Source of the DNA: DASQPR01 sp963724705 | Lineage (GTDB): Bacteria > Actinomycetota > Actinomycetes > Mycobacteriales > Micromonosporaceae | Assembly (NCBI GenBank): GCA_963724705.1 | Contig: CAVRVS010000001.1 | Span: forward strand, 124,001-188,000 | Direction of reading: 5' to 3' | Length of the DNA stretch: 64,000 bases | In this document: positions 50,884 to 59,755 of the stretch, piece by piece | Position numbering within the stretch: the stretch's first letter is position 1 | Layout of the letters: each line of letters opens with the position of its first letter | Notes under the pieces: model-generated | Database searches by the model: none | Seen by the model: only the letters and a program-made list of their open reading frames with translations | Told to the model about the DNA's origin: nothing | Position numbers and translations under genes: made by a program

Positions 50884-53631
50884 TCACGACCGGCGCCCGA
50901 GCGCGACGCGGATGACGGGGGTGCCGATCGCGCCGACCAAGCCGACGATCATCACGGTCAGCAGCACCCACCGCACCGCTCCGATCGGCGTTTGCGGTGT
51001 GGACTTGGCCGCCGGAGTCGTCGGTCCCTGGCTGATCGTCTCCGGCCCCGGCGACGGCGTCGGCGTCAATGCCGAACCGGGCGGACTCACCGTCGCGGTG
51101 GGCGTCGCCCCGCCGGTCGTACCTCCACCGCCTCCGGCCCCAGTTGAGCCGGCGGGCGGCGTCGTCGTGCGCGTCGTCGGCCTCGGGGTCGGCGATGTCT
51201 GCGCGACCGCGAGCGCAAGCAACACCACAGCGCCGGCCGCGGCCTGGGACTTGAGCTTCTCGGGCAGCGGCAGATACCCGGGCGGCAATTGGCCCGGCAG
51301 CACGCCGGGCGTCTGGCCGGCGCCGGCGGCAAAGACAATCAGCGTCGCGTAGTCGACCAACGCGGCCGGGTCCAGGGTTGCGCGGACGGCGGCGTAGGTG
51401 ACGTCGACGAGTGGATAGGCGTTGGCGCCGGGTTTGGCCGGGTCGATGTGGAGCAGACCGGTGCTATCGGGCTTCGCGCCGTTGAGCGCGGCCGTGACGG
51501 TCGCGGTGTCCGGGCTCACGCAGTTGGCCCCGCTCGCATCACAGAGGTCGGCCGGGATTGCGCCGAAACTCGCGAGGTTCGAGGAGTCGGTGATCCCCCA
51601 CATGAACGTGCTACGGGCCGGCTCGGGGCCGCCGTTGCCCCAGAAGCCGGTCGTGCCATCCGGGGCGAGCTTTGTGTTGTCCCAGGCCGCGCCCTCGGGA
51701 TTGTTACCCGTTGCCACGCGGCCGGCCGCATCCTCGAAATCGTTGACGTACGGCAGAAGATCGAGCGAGTTGCGGATCTCGTCCTTCGGCGGGGTTTGGC
51801 TGTTGTCCGTGCCGAGGCTGAACGACGTCGAGTCCGCCCGCGGATAGGAGTCGATCGGTGCCTTGTCGAGCCGGAGCGTCTGGTACTCCGGGTTGATGAC
51901 CATGCCGTTCTCGTCCGGGGTGCCGCTCAACCATTTCCGCGCTGACGCATCCGCATCGACCCACGCCCACACCTGCTGATTAATGGCCGAGGCATCGGCC
52001 GTGAGCAGCGGCGCGATCGGATTGCCGGAACCAGTTGATCCGACGACCTGCGGGTTCAGCTTCCGGAACTCCGGGTCCGTGAGGATGCTGAGCGAATTGT
52101 TCTTCGCCCATTCCGGTCCGTTCGCACCCATGCTCGGCGCGAAATCGGGCAGATCCTGCTTGTAGGACTGGGTGAGCGCCTTCGCGACCAGCCGTGGCGT
52201 CAGCTTGATCGGGGTGGACTGGAACCCGGATGCCAGATTGATGTTGACGCCAAAGGTGAGCGCCGACGCCGCCACCGGTGCGTACACAAGCGGCGGGACC
52301 TTGGGCGGCGGTCCGCCGCCGTTGATGCGGCTGGCTTCACTCCCGATCGGGATCGTGGTGAACGCGAGGCCGGCCGAACCACCGCTCGTGTCGGAAAGCT
52401 GCGTCGTGTCGGTCGGCTCCGGCGTCTTGGCGTAGCCGTACACGGTCTTGCAGTCCGCGGCCTGGTTCAGTGCGAGCTGCCAGGAGAACACCGCCCGGGC
52501 GATCAACTGTGTGCCGACGGTCTGGCGCTCCTTGACTGAGCCGATCGGGCAGTTCGGCTTGAGCGGATCGAAGCCGAGGTGGATCTGGATACGCTGGGCC
52601 CAGTTCGAGGCGCCAAGCGGCGAGTCGGTCACGAAGTTCGGCGCACCGTTGACGAGGTTGGTGTTGATGTGCCAGCCGTTCGGCTTGAATTCGCCCCGCG
52701 GCACGATGACCAACCAGCAGTTGCGCGTCTGCCCGTTCGCTTCGAGCGCGCCGCAACCCAACCCTGGCGACTCGATAGACGTGAGCGTCTGGAAGAGCTG
52801 ATGGCCAGTGCCGTCCGTGTCGGTACTGGCCTCCTGGACCTCGTTCGTGTTGACCGAGTCGTAGAACTCGGTCGTCGCGTTGTAGACCTTCCGGGTCGGG
52901 TCGGTGACCGGCACGAACGGAATGTCGTAGAAGGTGTTGGAAGCACCCGGCCCGGGGTCGATGTGCGACAGATCGGCTGGCTCTTGGGTATCGCAGCCGT
53001 TATTCGGAACGGAACCGTCCGCCGTCATCGGCGGATTTTCGGGGCTTGGCACCGCGCCTTTCACGCAGATCGGGCCGCCCCGGCTGCCGATCCCCGGATT
53101 GACGACGCCGTCGTGCAGGATTCCGGTTGAGCCGAATTCGCAGCCTTCCGGGTCCGGGCCGGTGTTGGCATCGCCGTAGCACTGCATCATCTGCAGGAAG
53201 TCGCCCTGGAAGTTGCCGCCGCCGACGGTCGATTTGCCGCCCGTCCACGTCACCAGCAGCGACTGGTGCACGAGGTTCGTGGTCTGGCTGACGGTGACTT
53301 TCAGGTTCTGGAAGTCCGGATACATGAACGACAGCGGGCTGGCCGGATCGCGCGGTTTGACAACCGTCTTGTTGTCCGCGCCGAGAATGCCTTGCGCCCA
53401 CGAGACCGTCAGCGCCGAGTCGGTCTGTCCGCTGCCGGTGATCTGGTCGTTCGGTCCGGCCGCACGCGCCGGCGCTCCGGTGGTGACCAACGCGACGGCG
53501 GCCATCGCGGCGACGACCGCACTGGCCGCACGAACCCGTCCCGTCCGGCTCAATCGGAACGTGCCTCGCCTTGCCGACCGCTGCGTTGCCGACCGCCGTA
53601 TGACGGACCCCAGCATTGCCCACCGCCTCAC
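50884..53631 (-). CDS. Large membrane-anchored secreted protein of the Pst locus, possible substrate-binding domain
   Basis: This is a 915-aa protein. GTG 53631 overlaps the pstS stop as GTGA, fixing the start. A signal peptide (ASAVVAAMAAVALVTTGAPARA) is followed by about 760 extracellular residues with more than ten Cys, a Pro/Thr/Gly linker and a C-terminal helix with an Arg tail (TPVIRVALGRRS). A segment LTPRLVAKALTQSY followed by ILTDPEFRKLNP recalls the PstS pattern in which a Leu-Ala-lle helix is followed by a W(N/D)DPA loop, so a divergent binding domain is possible. No named family was recognised with confidence. Position between two PstS-type genes suggests a role in phosphate capture or wall passage. 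Confidence 0.8.
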   Translation of the reverse strand: MRRWAMLGSVIRRSATQRSARRGTFRLSRTGRVRAASAVVAAMAAVALVTTGAPARAAGPNDQITGSGQTDSALTVSWAQGILGADNKTVVKPRDPASPLSFMYPDFQNLKVTVSQTTNLVHQSLLVTWTGGKSTVGGGNFQGDFLQMMQCYGDANTGPDPEGCEFGSTGILHDGVVNPGIGSRGGPICVKGAVPSPENPPMTADGSVPNNGCDTQEPADLSHIDPGPGASNTFYDIPFVPVTDPTRKVYNATTEFYDSVNTNEVQEASTDTDGTGHQLFQTLTSIESPGLGCGALEANGQTRNCWLVIVPRGEFKPNGWHINTNLVNGAPNFVTDSPLGASNWAQRIQIHLGFDPLKPNCPIGSVKERQTVGTQLIARAVFSWQLALNQAADCKTVYGYAKTPEPTDTTQLSDTSGGSAGLAFTTIPIGSEASRINGGGPPPKVPPLVYAPVAASALTFGVNINLASGFQSTPIKLTPRLVAKALTQSYKQDLPDFAPSMGANGPEWAKNNSLSILTDPEFRKLNPQVVGSTGSGNPIAPLLTADASAINQQVWAWVDADASARKWLSGTPDENGMVINPEYQTLRLDKAPIDSYPRADSTSFSLGTDNSQTPPKDEIRNSLDLLPYVNDFEDAAGRVATGNNPEGAAWDNTKLAPDGTTGFWGNGGPEPARSTFMWGITDSSNLASFGAIPADLCDASGANCVSPDTATVTAALNGAKPDSTGLLHIDPAKPGANAYPLVDVTYAAVRATLDPAALVDYATLIVFAAGAGQTPGVLPGQLPPGYLPLPEKLKSQAAAGAVVLLALAVAQTSPTPRPTTRTTTPPAGSTGAGGGGGTTGGATPTATVSPPGSALTPTPSPGPETISQGPTTPAAKSTPQTPIGAVRWVLLTVMIVGLVGAIGTPVIRVALGRRS

Positions 53632-55379
53632 TGCTGTCCTCCGCCGAACGGGTTGCGCCGGGCGCGTCGACTCGTGACCGCCTGCGCGATCAGGGGAGGT
53701 ACGAGACACACACCGAGCAACAAGACCGCCGCGAGCACCATGAGTGTCGTGCGTAGCCCGCCACCAAGGTCGGTCGACGCGGAAACGGGAACGCCGTCGA
53801 CCTGCTGCGGTCCGTTCGTCGCGTCCGCTGCGCTTGTGCCTTCCGAGCTGCAGGTGCCGCTGTCCGGATCGCAGCCGGCATCGCTGGTCGGATTGCTCCC
53901 GGCGGGTACGCCGCCCGCATTGACGGCGCCGCCTGGCGTCCCGTTCGTGGCAGACCCGGGTGCACCGGTCGCGCCATTGCCGTTACCGGTCGCTCCGTTG
54001 CCGTTGCCACTGCCCTGCGCGCCCGGGTTGATCGGAGTTCCCGTCGGTGCGCCGCCGGTGCCGGTCGCACATTGGGTCGGCCCCTGACGGTCGCACGGCG
54101 GCGGCTTCGGGTCGTTGACCGCCAGCGTGTTCGTGCCGTTCGTCGAGAACGTCGGGTTGTTGCAGGATCTGATGATCGCTGTGGTCGCGGTCGGAACCTG
54201 GGCGCCGGGTATCTTCTGCAGTTGCGCGAAACCGGCCTCGACCAGGTTGATCGGCAGTGCCGAGTAGCCGAGCGCGTCGACCTGGCTCTGCCCCTCGCAC
54301 AGCAGGTACTTGCCGAAATCGCCGAGCGTGAACCCCTTAGTCGTGGTGAAGTTGTTGTCCGTCGTGGTCGGAAGGACCATGTACGAGTAGGACGACAGCT
54401 CGTACGTGCGCGAGTCGCGATTCTTGTAGACGTTCGTAAGGTTCTGGGTCAGGTACGTATTCGGATTGCTCTTGTCCATATTGATCTGTGCCGCGAGCAG
54501 CGACACCGCGACGTGGCCGGCGGTCGGCTCGGTGTAGTAGCCGGCCGTGTTCAGCACCTTCGCGACCGGGAAGCCGGTCTGGAGCGCGTACGAGTACTCG
54601 ACGTAGCCGATCGCACCGACCGCCTGCTTCTGCTTGACGTAGCCGGACACGCCAAGGTCGCCGGATTGCGCGCGTATGCCGGGCACGGTCGGATACGCCG
54701 ACGTCTGCGTGCACGGATTGCGATGCACCTTCCCGCAGTACGCCGTCCAGTACGAGCCTTCGGTCGCGATCATCCACTGGGTGAACTGGGCCGTCGAGCC
54801 CGAGCCGTCTGACCGCACGACCGGGACGATCTTGATAGTCGGCAGGGTCAGCCCCGGGTTGTCCCGGGCGATCGCCGGGTCGTTCCACTTCGTCATGATG
54901 CCGGTGAAGATCTTCGCGATGATCTCGCCGGACAACCGCAGGTTCGTCACTCGGTGCGTGCCGATGTTCAGGTTGTACATGAACGTCGTGCCACCGGCCG
55001 TGTCCGGCATGTAGGCGAAGCCACGGGTCGGTGGCGGGTCGACGTTGTTGCCGTCCTGCACGCCGTACGGGATGTCGGACGCAGCCCAGTCGACCGTGCC
55101 CTGCTTGAACTCGGACCGGCCGGTGGTCGAGCCGACGCCGGTGTAGTTGACGACCATGCCGTACTGCGCGACGTTGCCGTTCCATGCGTTGATCGCGTTC
55201 TGCGACCAGGTCGAACCGGCCCCGGAGATCGGCATGTAGGTGGCCGCGATGGCCGGCTCGGCGCCGATTGTCGAACTCATGGCCGCGACCAGCAGGACGG
55301 CGACGAACGCCGCGAAGCGGCGACGCCGCCGGATCAATGCCGCGACGCGGCGTCGTGGCCGGATCGGGTGGACGCTCAT
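53628..55379 (-). CDS. pstS: Phosphate ABC transporter substrate-binding protein PstS, C-terminally membrane-anchored
   Basis: This is a 583-aa protein. A signal peptide is followed by the PstS fold: ISGAGSTWSQNAINAW, TGVGSTTGRSEF and VVRSDGSGSTAQFTQWM are the phosphate-binding loops, and LSGEIIAKIFTGIMTKWNDPAI is family-typical. Residues about 420-540 are a Gly/Asn/Thr/Pro linker with NGNGATG repeats, then a C-terminal helix (TTLMVLAAVLLLGVCLVPPLI). Most actinobacterial PstS are lipoproteins; this one has no lipobox and is anchored by its C-terminus. ATGA overlap with pstA and GTGA overlap with the next gene show coupled translation. Confidence 0.93.
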   Translation of the reverse strand: MSVHPIRPRRRVAALIRRRRRFAAFVAVLLVAAMSSTIGAEPAIAATYMPISGAGSTWSQNAINAWNGNVAQYGMVVNYTGVGSTTGRSEFKQGTVDWAASDIPYGVQDGNNVDPPPTRGFAYMPDTAGGTTFMYNLNIGTHRVTNLRLSGEIIAKIFTGIMTKWNDPAIARDNPGLTLPTIKIVPVVRSDGSGSTAQFTQWMIATEGSYWTAYCGKVHRNPCTQTSAYPTVPGIRAQSGDLGVSGYVKQKQAVGAIGYVEYSYALQTGFPVAKVLNTAGYYTEPTAGHVAVSLLAAQINMDKSNPNTYLTQNLTNVYKNRDSRTYELSSYSYMVLPTTTDNNFTTTKGFTLGDFGKYLLCEGQSQVDALGYSALPINLVEAGFAQLQKIPGAQVPTATTAIIRSCNNPTFSTNGTNTLAVNDPKPPPCDRQGPTQCATGTGGAPTGTPINPGAQGSGNGNGATGNGNGATGAPGSATNGTPGGAVNAGGVPAGSNPTSDAGCDPDSGTCSSEGTSAADATNGPQQVDGVPVSASTDLGGGLRTTLMVLAAVLLLGVCLVPPLIAQAVTSRRARRNPFGGGQQ

Positions 55380-56722
55380 GAGGCTGTACCCTTCTGTCTC
55401 TCACGTCGGTGCCGACGGCGGCGCACTGATGCACCCGGCGCGGTTAGCGGCCAGCCGGCGGGCGAGTCCGCGAATTCCCGGTTCGCAAAGCGATCCGCGT
55501 CCCGCAACGACCGCACCTCTCGGCGGCGCAATTGCCGCAGCGTGAGTTGGCCGGGCCCGCGGCCGCCGATGATCCGTGCTATCGCGAACAGCACCAGCAC
55601 GAGCACCAGCAGCACCGACGCCGCCCCGAATCCGCGCGCGATGTCGGCGTTCTGCGACGACTGCACTTCGGTGTAGGCGAACAGCGGCAGCGACATCATC
55701 GGACCGCTGAACGGATTGATGTTCATGAAGTTGTTGACTCCGGCGGTCAGCAGCACCGGGCTCGTCTCGCCGACGGCGCGTGCCGTACCGAGAATCACCG
55801 CGGTCACCAAGCCGGAGCGGGCCGTCGGCAGCAGGACGTGCCACACCGTGCGCCACTGACCGCTGCCGAGCGCGTAGGACGCCTCGTTGAGCCCACCGGG
55901 CACGAGGCGTAGCACCACGTCGCCGGCGCGGATGATGATCGGCAGCATCGTCACGGCGAGCGCGCAGGCCGCGGCGAATCCGGAGAAGCCCAGGCCGAGG
56001 ATGAGGATGAGCGTGGCGTAGATGAACAGACCGGCGACGATATCGGGCAGCGCGGTCATCGCCTCGACGATCGTCCGCACGAATCGCGGGAAGGGTCCGC
56101 GGACCTCGTGCAGGAACACCGCTCCGAGCAGCCCGAGCGGGACCGCGATGCCGAGCGCGATGCCGACCTCGATCAGCGTGCCGACCATGGCGTGCGTGAT
56201 GCCGCCCTTGGTCAGCGGATCGAGTGGCGTCGTCGAGCGCATGTCCTGGGTGAAGAAGTTCGCGTGCACCAGCGCATGCCAACCGCCGGAGAATGTGTAC
56301 GCGATGACGAAGATGAGCGCCGCGAGCAGTACCAGCCCGAGGGAGTGCACGGTGACCGACGCAACCCGGTCGCGAACGGTCGGACCGTTTTCGTCGAACG
56401 AGACGAGGACGGCGAAGAACGTCACGAACAGCACCCAGGTCGTGACGACGTAGCCGACCACCCCGGAGAAGGGCGAAAGCTGCATCCACAAGAGACCAGT
56501 TGTGGTCGCGGCAGCCGCCAACGCACCGAAGATCGCCAGCACATCCGTCGTACGGATCACGCTGGTACTACGACGCCGCTGCTCGGTCGGGGCCGCGGGA
56601 CGCCGCGGCACCGTCGTCGACGGCGGAATGCGCGTGGCGGTGGGCGGCGCACCGACCGGGGCCGAGACCGCACCGCCCGGGGTCCTCACCGCGGTTGCGT
56701 CCTGGCGATCGAGCATGGTCAT
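55376..56722 (-). CDS. pstA: Phosphate ABC transporter permease PstA
   Basis: This 448-aa permease has six or more membrane helices, with an N-terminal cytoplasmic Pro/Thr-rich extension of about 60 residues and an additional helix pair. Family features are THAMVGTLIEVGIALGIAVPLGLLGAVFLHE, MTALPDIVAGLF and the EAA-type loop ASYALGSGQWRTVWHVLLPTA. ATG 56722 overlaps the pstC stop. It forms the inner-membrane phosphate channel with PstC. The C-terminal tail of about 50 residues is highly charged. Confidence 0.93.
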   Translation of the reverse strand: MTMLDRQDATAVRTPGGAVSAPVGAPPTATRIPPSTTVPRRPAAPTEQRRRSTSVIRTTDVLAIFGALAAAATTTGLLWMQLSPFSGVVGYVVTTWVLFVTFFAVLVSFDENGPTVRDRVASVTVHSLGLVLLAALIFVIAYTFSGGWHALVHANFFTQDMRSTTPLDPLTKGGITHAMVGTLIEVGIALGIAVPLGLLGAVFLHEVRGPFPRFVRTIVEAMTALPDIVAGLFIYATLILILGLGFSGFAAACALAVTMLPIIIRAGDVVLRLVPGGLNEASYALGSGQWRTVWHVLLPTARSGLVTAVILGTARAVGETSPVLLTAGVNNFMNINPFSGPMMSLPLFAYTEVQSSQNADIARGFGAASVLLVLVLVLFAIARIIGGRGPGQLTLRQLRRREVRSLRDADRFANREFADSPAGWPLTAPGASVRRRRHRRERQKGTAS

Positions 56723-57756
56723 GCGTCGCTCACAGCGCCCGAGCGTGATCGCGAGACAACCCACGCGGCCGCGAAGTTGATCAGCAGCGTCATCGCGAAC
56801 AGCGCGAGGCCGGCGGCCATCAGCGCGGAGATGCCGAACGGGCTCGACTCGCCATAGAGGTTCGCGATCAGTGACGAGATCGAGCTCGTGCCGTTCTCCA
56901 GGATGTGTGGTTGGATCTTGAACACCGGCGAGATGATCAGGACGACCGCGATCGTCTCGCCCAGCGCCCGGCCGAGGCCGAGCATCGTGCCGCCGATGAT
57001 CGCTCCCCGGCCGAACGGCAGCACGACGCTGCGGATCATGCCCCACCGAGTCGCCCCGAGTGCGTACGCGCCCTCACGCTCGCCCGGTGGGGCCTGGCTG
57101 AACGCCTCGCGCATGATCGAGCAGGCGATCGGCGCGACCATGAGCGCGACGACGAGTCCGGCGATGAATGTCGAGGACGTGTACACGGTCGCGCTGGACA
57201 GCGGGTCGTTGCGGCCGACGCCATCGACCTTGAAGATCGGGATCCAGCCGAACCAGTCGGATATCCACCGCGACAGGTAGACGACGCGCCACTGGAAGAA
57301 GATGAATCCCCACATGCCGAACACGATGCTCGGCACTGCGGCCATCAAATCGACGAGCGAGATCAGCGTGCGTCGGATGCGCGCGGGGGCGTACTCCGAG
57401 ATGTAGAGCGCCGTTCCCAACGCCAGCGGCACCGCAACGACGATGGCTACCAGTGCGATAAGTATCGTCCCGACCATGATCGCGGCGATGCCGAAGGTCC
57501 CGCCGTCCGGATCCCAGTTCTGGGTGGTCAAGAAGCTGAAGCCGGCCTTGTTCAGCGCCTGGGCGGCGCGGTAGGCCAGGAACGTGCCGACCAGGACCAT
57601 GACTACCAGAACCAAGGCCCCACCGCCGGACGCGATGCCGCGAAACGCGCGGTCGGCCGGCCCGACGTTCGCCTTCAGAGTCCGACGCTCCGGGGGTGGC
57701 GCCGACATCATGGTCGGACCGCCGTCGTCGCCGCGGGCCAGCACGTCGTTGCTCAC
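56719..57756 (-). CDS. pstC: Phosphate ABC transporter permease PstC
   Basis: This 345-aa permease has about six helices. It shows FGIAAIMVGTILIALVAIVVAVPLALGTALYISE, LMAAVPSIVFGMWG and the EAA loop GAYALGATRWGMIRSVVLPFG followed by GRALGETIAVVLII, all typical of PstC. It overlaps both neighbours by four bases (ATGA with pstA; GTG/ATG with the upstream conserved gene), so translation is coupled along the operon. Confidence 0.94.
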   Translation of the reverse strand: MSNDVLARGDDGGPTMMSAPPPERRTLKANVGPADRAFRGIASGGGALVLVVMVLVGTFLAYRAAQALNKAGFSFLTTQNWDPDGGTFGIAAIMVGTILIALVAIVVAVPLALGTALYISEYAPARIRRTLISLVDLMAAVPSIVFGMWGFIFFQWRVVYLSRWISDWFGWIPIFKVDGVGRNDPLSSATVYTSSTFIAGLVVALMVAPIACSIMREAFSQAPPGEREGAYALGATRWGMIRSVVLPFGRGAIIGGTMLGLGRALGETIAVVLIISPVFKIQPHILENGTSSISSLIANLYGESSPFGISALMAAGLALFAMTLLINFAAAWVVSRSRSGAVSDA

Positions 57757-58235
57757 GGCGTGCCCTCGACGGCCAGCCGCGGTGGGGCACCGCGGCGGTC
57801 GCGAAGAGTGACAACGCCGTCGGTGAGCGACGCCGCCGGCAGCAACGCGATGAACTTGGCCAATCCCTGGCGGCTGTCGTGGTCGCGCTCATACCACCGG
57901 CCGCTGACCGCGACCGGTTCCCCGTCGAGTTCGAGAAGCCAACTCCATCGTCCGGTGACCGGATCGACCGTGGTCCGCTGGACAAGGCGATCTGCATGGT
58001 GCTGAAGGCGGGAAACCGCATGCCGAGCCAGCGGGTAGGACAGGAAGCTCATCGCGTTGCGGCCGACCTCGCGATTGTTCGCGCCCATCAGCCGCCAGCC
58101 GTACCAGTCGGCCACGCGCGGGGTGCCCGCCGGGTCCGCAGTGGTCGGCCAGGCCATCCGGTACGGGTGGACCGAGGCGGGACCGAACAACAACTGGAAC
58201 CGCGCGCGTCGCAGCACAAAGTTGCTGACACGCAC
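57753..58235 (-). CDS. Conserved protein of unknown function heading the Pst operon
   Basis: This protein of about 160 aa starts at GTG 58235 (VRVSNFVL). It has WYGWRLMGANNREVGR, RWSWLLELDGEPVAVSGRWYERD and FIALLPAASL. It is clearly a paralogue of the protein at 61253-61645, which begins MAVSRFVL and shares the same order of motifs; that match is why the GTG was preferred to a longer frame from 58397. The repeated W-L-N-G-x-GR pattern loosely resembles DUF1508/YegP proteins, an inference only. The stop overlaps pstC as ATGA, so it is the first gene of the operon. Confidence 0.72.
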   Translation of the reverse strand: MRVSNFVLRRARFQLLFGPASVHPYRMAWPTTADPAGTPRVADWYGWRLMGANNREVGRNAMSFLSYPLARHAVSRLQHHADRLVQRTTVDPVTGRWSWLLELDGEPVAVSGRWYERDHDSRQGLAKFIALLPAASLTDGVVTLRDRRGAPPRLAVEGTP

Positions 58236-58465
58236 GGCGTGCTCGTCGGGCCGCGCCGTAGCGCCGGCGGTATGCAACCGTCCGATGTGCTGAGTCCGGT
58301 CGGCATCGCCGACGTCGAAAGCGTCGCGCAAGACCATCCCCCTGAAGCCGCGACACCTGGCGGCGCCGCACATCGTGGCCTTCTTCACGTGAGTCACTCG
58401 CCGGAGTCCCTATCCTGACACTGACTCCTGGCAGGGACGACTCTAGGCGCGGCACCATCTGCCAG
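58236..58465 (-). promoter_or_regulatory. 230-base leader of the Pst operon
   Basis: This lies between the ABC permease stop and the first Pst-operon gene. It likely contains the transcription start controlled by the PHO-box-like repeat. A frame upstream of GTG 58235 stays open to 58397, but the sequence lacks conserved character. No riboswitch or small-RNA fold was recognised. Confidence 0.4.
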
Positions 58466-59755
58466 CTATGACGGGGAATTGAACCGGCAGTGAACATCCG
58501 ACGACACAAGGTCACGGCATGTTGATTCACCTGGCGCAATCGTCCGAACGGCCAGTCGACGCACACGCCGACCACGGCTCGACGTCGGGCGGCGACACGA
58601 TTGATGAGCGTACGTTTTTCGGCGAAACGTCAAGGCGGTCGTATCGAATTCAATCGTCCACAAGCGACGCGGGCCGATGGCCGTTTCGAGCGTGCCACGC
58701 ACGGCAGCCGACGCGACCGTGAATGAGACCGTCAACGCGATGGCCAACATCGCTACGGTGAGCACCACAATTCCGGCCGACGCGATCGTCAGGGCCGGCT
58801 GGCCGGCCGCCTGGTCCACATCGACCCACGTAAGCCCGGCCACGCCGCCGATGACCGATCCGACTACGCCTACGCACGCGGACTCTCGACCGAACATGCT
58901 CACGATCTTGGTGTGACGAACGCCGCGCCGGACGAGCGCGACGGTCTCGGCGCGACGGTCGGAGGCGGTCCGCCATCCGTATTCGACGACCAGTGCCAGG
59001 GACGCGACCAGGATCGCGCGCCAGACCGCATCGCTCGGACCACGTCCCGGCGCTGCCAGGTGGACGACCGACATCGCGGTGGCGGTGGCAACGGCGGCGA
59101 CGGCCGGGACCGATCGTGCTGGCGAGGCCAGCACGCGTGCCACCGCCAGGCGTACGCGGCCGCGGGTCGCGGCCGGCCGGCCGGTGTCGATCGCGCTGGC
59201 AAGGCGAGCGGCGCCACGGCCATCGGTAACCGTGTCGACGTCGGTAACGCCAATGGAGAGGTCACGGAACAGCCGCCGCCGGCGGGACGCCCACCATGCT
59301 GGCGCGACGACCGCGGCCAGCGCAACGGCGACCGAGATCGGTACGTTTTCCAGGTCCGCGGCCACTGCGTCCGCTGCCATGGTTCTCGCCGCCGGCGTGG
59401 TGCACCAGGCGACAGTGGCGCCAACGATGCCGCCGACGAGCGCCAACATGCCCGCCTCGACGAAGAGATGTCCGATAGTGGCGAGGCGTGACCGGCCGAG
59501 GCGGCGCTGCTGCTCAATTTCGGCTCGGCGGTCGACCATCGCCGCGACGGTGCCGAACGCGAGCGTGACACCGACGACGATCCATAACCAGGCCACCGAC
59601 TCCGGACTCCCGTGTCCGAGTGCGGCCGGCCCACTCAGCAGGACGAGCGTCGAGACCACGCGCCACGGGCGCGAGCGCAGCTGCCGGAGCGCCACCCAGG
59701 TCGCGGTCGCCGTGGCCGTGGACACCGCGGTCGACCAGCGCGTCAGCCGCCTCAC
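58466..59755 (-). CDS. FtsX/MacB-like ABC transporter permease
   Basis: This 429-aa protein has about six to eight hydrophobic segments in two FtsX-like halves. RAEIEQQRRLGRSRLATIGHLFVEAGMLALVGGIVG and RAETVALVRRGVRHTKIVSMFGRESACVGVVGSVIGG are parallel repeats with the usual (A)E-(L)-R-x-(L)-G pattern that contacts the ATPase. There is no large extracellular domain. The GTG start overlaps the ATPase stop (GTGA). The last 50 residues are Arg/Ser-rich and polar, unlike the family. It is probably an exporter or membrane-stress device under control of the nearby PadR protein. Confidence 0.83.
   Translation of the reverse strand: MRRLTRWSTAVSTATATATWVALRQLRSRPWRVVSTLVLLSGPAALGHGSPESVAWLWIVVGVTLAFGTVAAMVDRRAEIEQQRRLGRSRLATIGHLFVEAGMLALVGGIVGATVAWCTTPAARTMAADAVAADLENVPISVAVALAAVVAPAWWASRRRRLFRDLSIGVTDVDTVTDGRGAARLASAIDTGRPAATRGRVRLAVARVLASPARSVPAVAAVATATAMSVVHLAAPGRGPSDAVWRAILVASLALVVEYGWRTASDRRAETVALVRRGVRHTKIVSMFGRESACVGVVGSVIGGVAGLTWVDVDQAAGQPALTIASAGIVVLTVAMLAIALTVSFTVASAAVRGTLETAIGPRRLWTIEFDTTALTFRRKTYAHQSCRRPTSSRGRRVRRLAVRTIAPGESTCRDLVSSDVHCRFNSPS
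58474..58495 (-). promoter_or_regulatory. PHO-box-like direct repeat upstream of the Pst operon
   Basis: On the minus strand GTTCACTGCCG is followed at once by GTTCAATTCCC: two 11-base units sharing GTTCA, the form of actinobacterial PhoP boxes. It lies about 240 bases before the first operon gene and inside the last codons of the upstream ABC permease gene. Two units of imperfect match make it a moderate candidate. Confidence 0.5.

Noticed and set aside
58235..58397. Longer N-terminus for the first Pst-operon protein
   Set aside because: The extra 54 residues are absent from the paralogue at 61253-61645, which starts at the aligned FVL motif.
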